This document shows positions 1-8,210 of a stretch of 11,436 bases of DNA, in pieces; position 1 is the stretch's first letter; every line of letters begins with the position of its first letter. Location of the stretch: assembly GCA_910592005.1 (NCBI GenBank), contig CAJVPP010003510.1, forward strand, positions 1 to 11,436, written 5' to 3'. The translations under genes and the position numbers were made by a program. The notes under the pieces are model-generated. The model saw only the letters and a program-made list of their open reading frames with translations, was not told where the DNA came from and searched no databases. Source of the DNA: Funneliformis mosseae. Its lineage: Eukaryota > Glomeromycota > Glomeromycetes > Glomerales > Glomeraceae.

Positions 1-809
1 ACAATAAACAAATATCCCTTTAAAGCAACTGCTAACCTATTCGGTATAAAAATCACATGGCTAGTAACTTATAAAAATTTATTTAAATTTTTATTTTTAA
101 GCTGTGCAATATTTTTGTCCCCACCCTGGTACTAGCAATTCTACCTGGACAATGCCCTGCGATCACTTCGCAATGAAAAAAGGGTTAAGTAATAAAAAAT
201 TCTAAGATAAGTTAAGTTTCGTTTGGTTAGGTTGGAATGAAAATTGAGTTGATTTGAGTTGAAAATGGAGTTGATTTGAGTTAAAATGAGATTAAGATGC
301 AGAGATAAGATTAGATTGGATTGGTATGGGCTGTAGTTAAATAAGTATTTATTAAGTTAGTATTAGGTTAGGGTGAATTGTGTTAAATTCAGATTATATT
401 TATATTATGTTAAAATATAGTTTGTGTTATAATCTGATTATGATTTGGTTATAATTAAATTATAAGCATTTTAAGACTCTATAGATAATTTCATATTTTT
501 ACATAACAGTATACAATTTTTTCATCTCCAATAGAAAAACAAACCTTGGAATCACCAGAAAATTAATTAAAATTTGCTCATGAATACTTTCTTCAAAATA
601 AGATCTTGTCAGTTTTCAAAGCTATTTCAGCTTCAAGTGACCAATTTGTTAAATATTGGATTGTTTTGAAGGTCACTTAGGGTTATATATGGTTGTCTTA
701 AAATGTTATTTCTATGATCTTTAGATCATATGATTGCTTTATTTCGAAAATTTCAAGAATTTGTAATTTAAATAATTGATTTTGAAAAATCATGGGTAAA
801 CTTATTTTC
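1..809. other. AT-rich stretch without a recognisable gene
   Basis: No open frame with coding character is visible on either strand. The stretch contains a 15-base direct repeat (gagttgatttgagtt at 246-260 and 268-282) in a TTGATT/TTGAGTT-rich patch running from about 235 to 330. A short GC-richer segment lies at 118-175. In it, TGCGA (158-162) and TCGCA (168-172) could pair as a five-base stem with a five-base loop. No promoter or terminator can be assigned. Confidence 0.6.
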
Positions 810-1170
810 TTACATACTTACATACAATTTTCTCACCTCCTTTAGATTTCCAGTTGGTGAAATTACATTCAGTATTATTACTTTTCGAATAGCTCCTTTT
901 GCTCTCCTTTTGCTTCAGTTTCGGTATTCACGCTTGAATTTCTTGCGTCATGAACCTTAAAATAATTGCTTTTATTTATTCTCAAATGTCTCCGGATCGC
1001 ATGATTAGATCGGTGATGTATTTGAGCTTGTTTGAAAGCTAATAACTTACTGATGCTTCTTGTTAAATTTGGTATGAAGCGGTATGGTGGATGTCTAGAT
1101 ATTCGCGTTCAAAGTTCGTCACGGCAAATCGTTTTATTGTTTTTTTTTACCAACTCTCAAATCTATTTCA
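810..1170 (+). repeat. ~360 bp repeat, copy A
   Basis: First of two head-to-tail copies. Shared anchors with copy B are tgcttcagtt (911 and 1267), aaaataattgct (959 and 1320) and attcgcgttc (1101 and 1461), giving an offset of 356 to 361 bases. The copies are clearly diverged, with many substitutions and small indels. The protein frames differ between copies and are broken, so I read this as non-coding repeat DNA or a very old gene fragment. The function is unknown. Confidence 0.75.
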
Positions 1171-1480
1171 TTAACTTACATATTAAGATAAAGTTTTCTC
1201 ACTTTTTTTAGGTTCCCATATGGTGAATTTAGTGTTTGGCATCAGTACTTTTCTGACTGTTCCTTTTGCTTCAGTTCTTGTATTCAACATCTGCTTGAAA
1301 TTCTTCCGTGATGTAGCTCAAAATAATTGCTTTCAGTATTTCTCAAATAAACCTGGATGGGATGATTGGATTTGGATGTATTTAAGCTTGTTTAAAAGAT
1401 CAGATTCTACCGAATTTTCATATCAAATTTGACATTTCTCGGTCCAGTGGATGGCGAGTTATTCGCGTTCTTAATAATTT
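1171..1480 (+). repeat. ~360 bp repeat, copy B
   Basis: Second head-to-tail copy, joined to copy A by a linker containing cttacatatta. It ends just after attcgcgttc (1461-1470) and passes directly into the T-rich tract. A 70-codon open frame begins at the ATG at 1220. The same frame is interrupted by TGA and TAA in copy C and is not conserved in copy A, so it is probably chance. This copy and its upstream linker match the reverse complement of 3566-4026. Confidence 0.75.
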
Positions 1481-2580
1481 ATGTTTTTTTTTATTCCAAC
1501 CCGGTCTTATTATATTTTAATTTTTAATATCCTTTTTTTTTTATTTTATTATTTTCTCCGGCATTTTTTATTTTTTTTTATTTTATTTATTATTATTCCG
1601 ACCTTTCTTTAATTTTTATTCTTTTTACATTTTTTTTATTCTATATCCCCCCGGTATTTTTTATTATTTTTTAATTTTTCTATTATTTTTTAATTCCCAC
1701 CCCGCCCGATAATTTTTTTTTTAAAATTTTCTTTTTTTTTTAATTTTTATCGTTTTTATATTTTTTTATATAAATTTTTTTTATTTTTTAATTTTTTTCT
1801 TTTATATTTTTTTATATTTTTTTATATTATTATTTTTTTCTTTATTTTCGTTTTATTTTTATATTATTTTTTTTTTGATCCCCCCGCCCGGTTTTTTTTT
1901 TAAATTTATTTTTTTTCTTTTCGCTTTTTGTTATTTTCTTTAATTTTTATATATATTTATATTTTTATTTCATTTTCATTTTTTTATTTATTCATTTTTT
2001 ATTTTTATTTTTTTTTTTATTTTTTTTTATTTTTTTTCATTTTTCTTTTAGTTTCGCTTTTTTCTTTTTTTCTCCGTTTTCTAGTTCTTTTTTATTTGTT
2101 TTTTAGTTTTGTTTATAGATTTTGTTGTAGTTTTAATATTCATTTTCTTTTTTCAATTTTATTTATTTCTTTTTTTTTTTCTTATCGTTTTTCGTTATCG
2201 TTTCGTTTTTTTTTAAAAAATAAAATAAAAAATGAACGGATGAAAATAAAAAAAATAAAATAAAAATAATTAAAATATTATTTCGCCAGATCTCGGCGAT
2301 ATGCTTGTTTTTATATCTTCGCGATTTTTTTTATTGTTTTTTCTACTTTCAGCGATCTTTTTTTATATTTTTATTTGTTCCTTTAATTTTTTTTATTTTT
2401 TAGATTTTATATTTTTATATTTTTTTTTTTATTCGTCTTCCTTTCCCTTGTTTAATTTTTATTATTATTTTCTATTTAATTTATTAATTTTTTTTTATTT
2501 TTTGATAGTTTTTATATATATATACATTATTTTTTATTAATTTTTAATTAAATTTAATAATTTGACTTTTTTTACCTTTT
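1481..2580. repeat. T-rich low-complexity tract with C/G cores
   Basis: About 1.1 kb of almost pure T with scattered A on the plus strand. Short C/G cores interrupt it: acccggt near 1500, ctccgg near 1557, ccccccggt at about 1646, ccaccccgcccg at about 1697 and ccccccgcccggt at about 1880. This suggests a degenerate repeat of a C-rich core plus T-rich spacer. Open frames at 1928-2263 and 2301-2540 read almost entirely as Phe, Leu, Ile, Ser and Tyr, which is what T-runs give by chance. Near the far end, TCGCC (2283-2287) and GGCGA (2295-2299) form a five-base stem. Confidence 0.8.
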
Positions 2581-3356
2581 TTTCTTAATTATTAATAATA
2601 ATAATTGCGATTTTAAATATACCAGAGACTTATTGTTTCTGAAACTTGATGCATCGTCCTAGCCGAATTGCTAGTAAAAATAGTAAACAATATAAACAAT
2701 AATAAAAAGAAAATTTCGTCACTCATCTGACTGCGTCGCCGTGATGAACCGAAGTGTGTCACATCCAAAAGGGCGGAATCAGTCCTAACCAAAATTGAAA
2801 AAAAGCCATTAGATTTGATTAATAATCAAAAAAAATTAGTAAAATTATAAAAAAATTTACACACTTTACTGCGTCGCTGTGAAAAACCAAAGTGGCAAAT
2901 CTAACGATCTAACCTATAAAATAATAAACCAAAAAAATAATAAATAAAATTATTAATCAATAATTATTAATTAAGTAAATAATTAACAATAGGAATAAGC
3001 AATACATAATATTAGAAAAAAAAAACCGATAAAAACAATTTCATTATACATCTGAACGTGCCGCCGCGACAGACCAAATCTTTTTTTAAAAAAAAATATT
3101 TAAACAACCTTTATTCCTTGAGGTAGATTCCTCCTCTACCTTATCCTCTACCTTTTAGTGTTAGTGTTTGTGTAAAGTAAATATAATAATAAGATATATA
3201 TTCAGTCATTAGCGTTACACGAATTGCCTAAAAAGGAGAATTTTTGAGGAAAAGAAAATTATTTTGTCGCTCAAAGGTCCAGAAATCCGGTTTACACTAA
3301 TAAAATCACACTAAATTTTTTTATATACTATAATACCTCCTTTAATATATATAGTA
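2581..3356. other. AT-rich spacer with three diverged short repeats
   Basis: No gene is seen. Three related GC-richer motifs lie in otherwise A/T-rich DNA: 2716-2756 (core ctgcgtcgccgtgatgaacc), 2867-2900 (core actgcgtcgctgtgaaaaac) and about 3049-3080 (core gtgccgccgcgacagacc). They have the same orientation and are spaced roughly 150 to 180 bases apart. A smaller direct repeat, tcctctacctt, occurs twice near 3130-3155. The role is unknown; these look like remnants of a degenerate tandem repeat. Confidence 0.55.
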
Positions 3357-3560
3357 TGTCAAAAAGTTAAAATTAAAAAAATAATTATAAATAATTTAGA
3401 ATAAAAAAAAAAACTAAATAACAAAATTAAAGTGGGAGAGGTAAAAAAATAAAAATAATTAAAAATAATTTTCAAAAAATAAAAAACATAAATAATTATT
3501 AATAAAACAAACTTGGGGGGAGGAAATAAAAAAAAGAAAAAAAAATATATATTTTTTTTT
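3357..3560. repeat. A-rich low-complexity tract
   Basis: A run of A and T with two G-rich islands, gtgggagagg (about 3432) and cttggggggagg (about 3512). Read on the minus strand it is a T-rich tract with C-rich cores next to a copy of the ~360 bp repeat, which mirrors the arrangement at 1471-1700. It therefore looks like the extension of the inverted repeat arm. The minus-strand open frame across 3359-3637 is low complexity and is not annotated as a gene. Confidence 0.65.
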
Positions 3561-3565
3561 AATTT

Positions 3566-3910
3566 CAAAGTTTTGATATGCCCGTGGCGAATTTTGAACG
3601 TGAATATCTCATCATCTACCAGTCCGGTTCTTTTCAAATTTGATCCGCAGATTCGGTAGGTTCTATTCTTTCAAAAAGACCAAATATATCCCGATTCAAT
3701 TACTCGATCTGGAGATATTTGGGAATAACTGAAGCAATTATTTTGAAGTTCATCATAGAAGAATCTCAACCAGGTGTGAATACCAGAACCGAAGCAAAAG
3801 GAACTGTTCGAAAAGTAATGATTCCAAACACTATTTTCACCATCAGAAAACCTAAAGAAGTGAGAAAACTGTATTTTAATATGTAAGAAAATGAAATAGA
3901 TCTAGAGTTG
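3566..3910 (-). repeat. ~360 bp repeat, copy C (inverted)
   Basis: On the minus strand this copy carries the same ordered landmarks as copies A and B: a segment near ttttctcac, then cttttgcttc, then a stretch matching aaaataattgct, and finally attcacgttc (reverse complement of 3596-3605). Its closest partner is copy B. Copies C and D are offset by about 346 bases, measured from gaacgtgaat (3596) to aaacgcgaat (3942). Confidence 0.75.
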
Positions 3911-4026
3911 ATAATAAAAAAGGTTTGCTGTGACAAAATTTAAACGCGAATAACTCAACATCAAATATTTCAGCTCCTATCTAATTTACTATGCAGGATC
4001 GGTAGGTTTTGACCTTTCAAACAAGT
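3911..4026 (-). repeat. ~360 bp repeat, partial copy D (inverted)
   Basis: Only about 115 bases remain. On the minus strand it matches the end of copy A: gcttgtttgaaag in A against acttgtttgaaag here, then the attcgcgtt-type motif and a gtcac motif. Outside it, at 4039-4071, is an aacctaacc-rich patch. A reverse-complement counterpart, ggttaggttgg, lies at about 224-234 on the left, so the inverted arrangement may once have extended further. Confidence 0.65.
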
Positions 4027-4417
4027 TCGTAATCTTCCAATTTTAACTCTAACCTAACCAAACTAAACCTAAATGATCTTTAAAACTTTACCCTTTTTTT
4101 GTCATAAAGTGATCTAAAAGCATTACCCAAGTAGAATTACTAATCCCTTATAATATATTACTTTGCAGAAATTTTTAAAATTGAGACCATATCATGACCA
4201 AGTTGAAAATTTATCGCAAACCTTATAACCAAGATTTGGTAACAATATGGTTTTATATCGTCATGATAAGCTTATGTAAATTGTACAAATAAAGTTGATT
4301 AATATTAAGGAAAGTGTTATCTGATTTAACCTGATTTTAACCTAATTAAATAAAATGAGTCAAATTGATAGTAAATGTAAATTAAAAGTATATTGAATAT
4401 ATGTTGAATATATGTTT
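4027..4417. other. AT-rich stretch without a recognisable gene
   Basis: No convincing coding frame or RNA gene is seen. Just before the 110 bp duplication is a short direct repeat of ttgaatatatg (4393-4414). Confidence 0.5.
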
Positions 4418-4637
4418 AAACTATATCAAATGTATAGTAAAAGTTTAGTAAAAGTTATATTGACTGTACATTAAAGTTTTATTAGATAAATAAAAAAGTC
4501 ATAGTAAAATGTTTTATTCTAAATTTTAAACTATATCAAATGTATAGTATAAGTTTGATCAAAGTTATATTGACTGTACATTAAAGTCTCATTAGATAAA
4601 TAATAAAGTTATAGTAAAATGTTCTATTCTAAATCTA
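4418..4637. repeat. 110 bp tandem duplication
   Basis: Two adjacent units of 110 bases, 4418-4527 and 4528-4637. Each starts with taaactatatcaaatgtata, continues through ttatattgactgtacattaa and ends in a ttctaaat motif. They differ at roughly ten positions. No reading frame is shared, so this is a simple tandem duplication of non-coding DNA. Confidence 0.85.
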
Positions 4638-4724
4638 ATTGTATATATTCTGAAGCAAGCATATATAAATGTAAATTGTTCTATAAATGCAAACTGTTAT
4701 TAATGCAAAATGTAAAATATCCTA

Positions 4725-5085
4725 TTAATTAACGTATATAAAATAATAAACGGCTTTAAAGAAAAATAAATTTCATATATACAAATCATTTCTAATATTA
4801 TGATTTCCTCTAATACATTCTTCATCTTTACAATTATAAATGAAATGCACAATATTTGTCACATTCACTAAACTAATAGAAAATACTTTTCGCCAATTAG
4901 TATTTATCTTCTGTAACTTGTATAATAGATAGCTTAGCATTGTTCGATTTAATTTCTCAAACCAATCAATGATAACAAACACAAATCAATGATCATTCTT
5001 TTAATAACAAAATATAGCCTTTATAATCGTAAAATTGTTCTCATTTTCAATATTAATCAATACGATATCTCTGATATGTAACAAT
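4725..5085 (-). pseudogene. C-terminal fragment of an unrecognised protein
   Basis: A minus-strand frame with coding character runs from about 5066 to a TAA at 4725-4727. In order it shows RDIVLINIENENNFTIIKAI, then FVFVIIDWFEKLNR, YKLQK, WRKVFSISLVN, VHFIYNCKDEEC and finally LFFFKAV. Three stops interrupt it: a TAA and a TGA upstream of FVFVIIDW, and a TGA at 4773-4775 after NDLYI. The frame reopens after each one, as expected for a decayed exon. The alternating hydrophobic strands around VIIDWFE and the Cys pair in NCKDEEC look like a small beta-rich module. A likeness to BAH-like tails of transposon-encoded proteins is only an impression. The 4773-4982 open frame is the longest uninterrupted piece and uses GTG, so it has no real start. 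Confidence 0.5.
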
Positions 5086-5109
5086 ATAGAACAGCATCAT
5101 TCTTTTTTT

Positions 5110-5292
5110 TTAAAAATTTGCATATTCAAAGAAGATTGGTATGCTATTATTAAGTATCACAGAATTATTTTTAAAATCCTCGTAGGCTTGTTTTAATTCT
5201 GCTTGAAGATCTAACAATAGTGATGTTTTGACATTTATTTGCTTTAGCGATATATTAGAAATCTGTTCGTCTGGTGAATAAACTTTTAAATC
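5110..5292 (-). pseudogene. Exon-like 60-codon segment of the same minus-strand gene
   Basis: After an AG splice-acceptor-like site at 5293-5294 (TTAATAG), 60 open codons run to a TAA at 5110-5112. The protein starts DLKVYSPDEQISN, has LLLDLQAELKQAYEDF (probably helical) and ends IPIFFEYANF. Beyond the TAA and a run of A, a shifted frame reads DAVLYCYISE and then meets RDIVLINIEN of the next segment. The two segments may therefore once have been one exon, later broken by indels in the A-run. I do not recognise the family. The composition is normal for a protein, unlike the low-complexity frames elsewhere in the window. Confidence 0.5.
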
Positions 5293-5395
5293 CTATTAAT
5301 TAATATTCAATAAATACTTTTTAATACTATATTATTATATTATACCTTCTCTTACATTATCCTTAATATTAACTTTATCTTTTGTAATAAACTAG

Positions 5396-5693
5396 TTACT
5401 CATTAAGCGTCACAAATATTTTATTATATTTATAAATCCACTGTTTTATGTAGATAACCTCAAATCTATGCCACTATCTAATAGATGACATATCACAAAC
5501 AAGGTAGTATAATGCTTAAATAAATCTAAACTCACATTCTTTAGATTTATCTGAGGTACAATACTCTTGAATATTCAATGCATTATTTCTTTTGTTTTAA
5601 TGCTTGTGTTCAATAATGTCGCATAATTCTTTGCATGTAATAATAGGTGAAAGTTGGTATGCAGATTGACAAGTTTTCAAACTCTTTGAATGC
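5396..5693 (-). pseudogene. Exon-like segment, minus strand, three in-frame stops
   Basis: The segment follows an acceptor-like CAACAG (CAG at 5694-5696). The frame from 5692 reads HSKSLKTCQSAYQLSPIITC, then KELCDIIEHKH, a TAA, NKRNNALNIQEYC and CEFRFI. After a second TAA it reads ALYYLVCDMSSIR, and after a TAG, WHRFEVIYIKQWIYKYNK, up to a TAA at 5396-5398. All three stops could be single C-to-T changes from CAA or CAG codons. A possible GTGAGT donor also lies inside CEF, so the true exon end is uncertain. The protein family is not recognised. Confidence 0.45.
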
Positions 5694-5865
5694 CTGTTGG
5701 TAAACAAAATTAGGATTAGCTATGCAATGTTATAATAAATGTAAACGAATATAAATAAATCGATATGATATTTTTTTGAGTATATGATTTAGTTTCTTTG
5801 TTTTTCATGTTCTATCTGTGATGTATTATATAAAATGATTATAATTATAATTTAAATAATAATAC

Positions 5866-5945
5866 CTTTGATAAAAGCATTCTTTCATTGTATAAATAAT
5901 CACTGGTTGAAGTGAGGTGATATACAATAAATTTATAACTCAGAA
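5866..5945 (-). pseudogene. Short possible exon, minus strand
   Basis: Upstream of a GTATT donor-like site (minus strand of 5861-5865), a frame reads FLSYKFIVYHLTSTSDYLYN and then ERMLLSK, preceded by a TAA. It would join the segment at 5693, but the phase is off by one base, so an indel or a different splice site must be assumed. This is weaker than the neighbouring segments. Confidence 0.3.
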
Positions 5946-6324
5946 ATTACTGATACATTTTATTATTTTAAAGTGTGATTAGGAAACATCGATTCATAAT
6001 ATGTAAGCCTGTGTAAATTCAGATGAAATTACTTGTATTTATTTATAGGTAATGATCAAGGAAATAAAATGAAGACTAAAACGAATTATTATAGTTTTTA
6101 TTAATAAATCATGAAACATCGTTCATATAGGAATTATAACTTATTGAAATTTCGTTTTTTTTAATAAAATTTGAATCTCAAAATTAACGTTAAATCATCA
6201 ATTTTTACTTGTGTTTTTAAAAATTTACATGCAATTTATAAATTATTTATTCTTTTAATTAATAGAAAGCCCAAGCTAATATAAGCAATAATTATACATG
6301 CAATAAAGATTCACATAAATATAG
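5946..6324. other. AT-rich stretch, possibly intronic
   Basis: It lies between exon-like segments on the minus strand. No frame with protein-like composition is seen on either strand, and no repeat or RNA gene was recognised. It may be intron or intergenic DNA between two decayed genes. Confidence 0.4.
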
Positions 6325-6605
6325 CTAAATTGAAAACCTTTTATTTAATGGTATTACAGCTATTGAGTCTGTCTGACTATTTTGAGGGTGATAATTTGCT
6401 TTTATAAATTGAAATACAATTTGTTAAACTGGTATAATACTTTCATGTGAAATCTTTTTGATCAAAGATTGCCATAATTTGACATGCTTCATGCCATTTT
6501 GTACAGCTCCATCAAGTATTTTACATTGCGGAATATTAAAATGATCTTTTTTATTATGCTTTCCATACCAATCACCAAAAGCTAATATATGTTCTGCATG
6601 CCCTT
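6325..6605 (-). pseudogene. Exon-like segment with one in-frame stop, minus strand
   Basis: After a CAG acceptor (6606-6608) the frame reads GHAEHILAFGDWYGKHNKK, then HFNIPQCKILDGAVQNGMKH, VKLWQSLIKKISHESIIPV and a TAA at 6424-6426. It continues open in the same frame (QIVFQFIKANYHPQNSQTDS) to a TAG at 6325-6327. The TAA is therefore probably a mutated CAA, not the real end. I do not recognise the family. Together with the segment at 6659-6912 it forms a two-exon piece with a 53 bp GT-AG intron (6606-6658). Confidence 0.5.
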
Positions 6606-6658
6606 CTGGTAATAGAATTGAATGTTAAAAAAAATAACAGATTGTTGCTGACCAATAC

Positions 6659-6912
6659 TCTATATTATCATTTCATCTAGAATTGTAACTATTACATTAG
6701 CAGCAAATTTAGAATGACATAATTGTGATCTAAATCGTTCATCAGCAATGCGAAGAGCAGATGCATGTATCATTGTAGATAATATAAATATTGAATTATT
6801 ATTTTGTCGTTCAACTCCAGAATAAAATGTGTATCCAATATTAGCATAAATCCGCTCATAATATCTGACTAAATAATCAATTAAAAGTCTATCTGCTATC
6901 ATTTCGTATATA
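6659..6912 (-). pseudogene. Coding exon cut by the Tc1-like element, minus strand
   Basis: An open frame enters from the transposon end and reads YEMIADRLLIDYLVRYYERI, then NIGYTFYSGVERQNNNS, IFILSTMIHASALRIADERF, SQLCHSKFAANVIVTILDEM, then a TAG at 6660-6662. A GT donor at 6657-6658 follows. Spliced to 6605, the phase is kept and gives a codon joined across the intron, leaving only the TAG as a break. The first 100 bases of the longer open frame (up to 7013) are transposon end sequence read by chance and are excluded. The upstream part of this gene is not found to the right of the transposon. The product is unknown. Confidence 0.5.
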
Positions 6913-6938
6913 CAGTAGTGGCGAAAAAAACTGGCAGT
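6913..6938 (+). repeat. Left terminal inverted repeat of the Tc1-like element
   Basis: CAGTAGTGGCGAAAAAAACT followed by GGCAGT. It differs from the right end at positions 11, 12 and 19. The TA just outside is at 6911-6912. Confidence 0.93.
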
Positions 6939-7033
6939 AAATGAAAATTCATTTACTCGATCACTATTTATTAAAATCGTTCGAAACTTAAAATATAAAT
7001 AAACTAATACCACATTTATTATATATTAAAATT

Positions 7034-8054
7034 TTAATATTGAATTACATTGCTATTCCTTTCAATTACCAAATTTACCCTCCTTTCCATATTATTGACT
7101 AAATTAAGGCAGAGGTTTTGATCAATATTGAACTATTCGCCTTTAATAATTTTCATAAAAATCCTTTGCATAACCGATTTTTTTTCACTAATTCGTTTAT
7201 TGACCTTCTTTTTCACCCTTTTCTTGATAATCATTCACAAATTTTCTATTAGATTCAGATCTGGAGAATATAATGGCCAATCGAGAACCGTGAGACATCA
7301 ATTTTTGAGAAAAGACACCGTAAGCTTGGCTTTGTGCTTCAGATCATTGTCCTGTTGAAATGTTTAGAACCTTCCAAGAAGCTGATATGCTTGATCAAAA
7401 AGATTATTTATTAAAATTTCACGGTACAACTTCCTATTCATGTTTTCAGTAAACATGTGAAACCCAACGATTCCTTACAAACAAAAGCCCTCAAACATGA
7501 ACTTTGAATGGATGTTTGACAATTTCACAAGTTGGTTTTTCTTCACCCTCTTTATAATGAATTAAGGTGGTGTTACAGAACATTTGAAAGGCTGTTTCAT
7601 CAGAAAGAACCATATTTTTTCAATTTTTATTTTTATGAACTTCTGCCCAAGAAACTCGTCTCTCTTTTGCAATTGAAGTGAGGAATGGGATTTTTTTAGG
7701 AACACAAACTCAGTAACCAAGCTTCCAAAGGTTCTCACAGACTGTGCGAGTGGCTATATTAAGACCTGGGTAAGTATTATTAAGAGTGTCTGCAATTTCA
7801 AAACTTGTTGCACCAGTACACGAATGAGCGAGCTGACTAAGGTGATGCTGCTTTTTTGGACTTAAAACCTTTGGGCATCCTAAACGATATCGTTGTTTTA
7901 AATTTTTGGTTTTTTTTAACTGTGATGACTACCGATACAGTATCCTTAATGGGAACTTGGTAATTTTGTGTAGTTTATTTACATTTCGTATTCCATTATT
8001 CCACAACGACTTAACTACCTCACGTCGTTCTTTAATAGAAATTTTTTGCGACAT
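7034..8054 (-). pseudogene. Tc1-family DD34E transposase, dead copy
   Basis: This is the relic of the enzyme that cuts out and reinserts the element. The ATG at 8052-8054 gives MSQKISIKERREVVKSLW, the start of the paired-type DNA-binding region, and GCPKVLSPKK resembles the usual GRPR-type linker. The catalytic acidic residues are all still coded: Asp in VLSDET (codon 7599-7601), Asp in FQQDND (7349-7351) and Glu in DLNLIEN (7244-7246), with 34 residues between the last two. The end, VNNMERRV and then NVIQY with a TAA at 7034-7036, also fits the family. About nine in-frame stops and one single-base frameshift between the first two Asp codons kill it. Stops in KN*KNMVLSDE, HV*G, F*TFQQD and ENL*MI sit where relatives have Trp. 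The length of 340 codons is normal. Confidence 0.92.
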
Positions 8055-8184
8055 TATTACATCATATCGGTCATGAGGCACTCTTGTATTGATCAGTGTA
8101 ATATAGTAAACAACTAAACAAAAATTTGGTTTGTGTTGTTCAATCAGATATGATGTAAATCATTGTTTTAATCACATGATCGTG

Positions 8185-8210
8185 ACTGCCATTTTTTTCT
8201 GCCACTACTG
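8185..8210 (-). repeat. Right terminal inverted repeat of the Tc1-like element
   Basis: On the minus strand it reads CAGTAGTGGCAGAAAAAAAT followed by GGCAGT. The TA just outside is at 8211-8212. Confidence 0.93.

Larger units (their letters stand above)
6913..8210 (-). mobile_element. Tc1-like DNA transposon relic, 1298 bp
   Basis: The ends are 26-base terminal inverted repeats starting CAGTAGTGGC, matching at 23 of 26 positions. Both ends are flanked by TA (6911-6912 and 8211-8212), the target site that Tc1/mariner elements duplicate. Length, end sequence pattern and a DD34E transposase inside on the minus strand all fit the Tc1 branch of the superfamily. The transposase is dead, so the copy cannot move on its own, but the ends look good enough that a related active enzyme might act on them. 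That last point is inference. Confidence 0.93.

Noticed and set aside
1220..1432. 70-codon open frame starting with ATG in repeat copy B
   Set aside because: The equivalent frame has TGA and TAA stops in copy C and is not kept in copy A, so the frame is not conserved among repeat copies.
1928..2540. Two Phe/Leu/Ile-rich open frames that look like membrane proteins
   Set aside because: They are direct translations of T-rich low-complexity DNA, with no signal beyond composition.
3359..3637. 92-codon minus-strand open frame
   Set aside because: It crosses from repeat copy C into an A-rich tract; most of it is homopolymer-like.
5110..5112. TAA as the true end of a complete gene
   Set aside because: The protein-like sequence resumes a few bases later in a shifted frame beyond an A-run, so an indel in one longer exon is as likely as a real stop.
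7128..7358. Plus-strand open frame inside the transposon
   Set aside because: It is the antisense of the transposase region holding the second Asp and the Glu.
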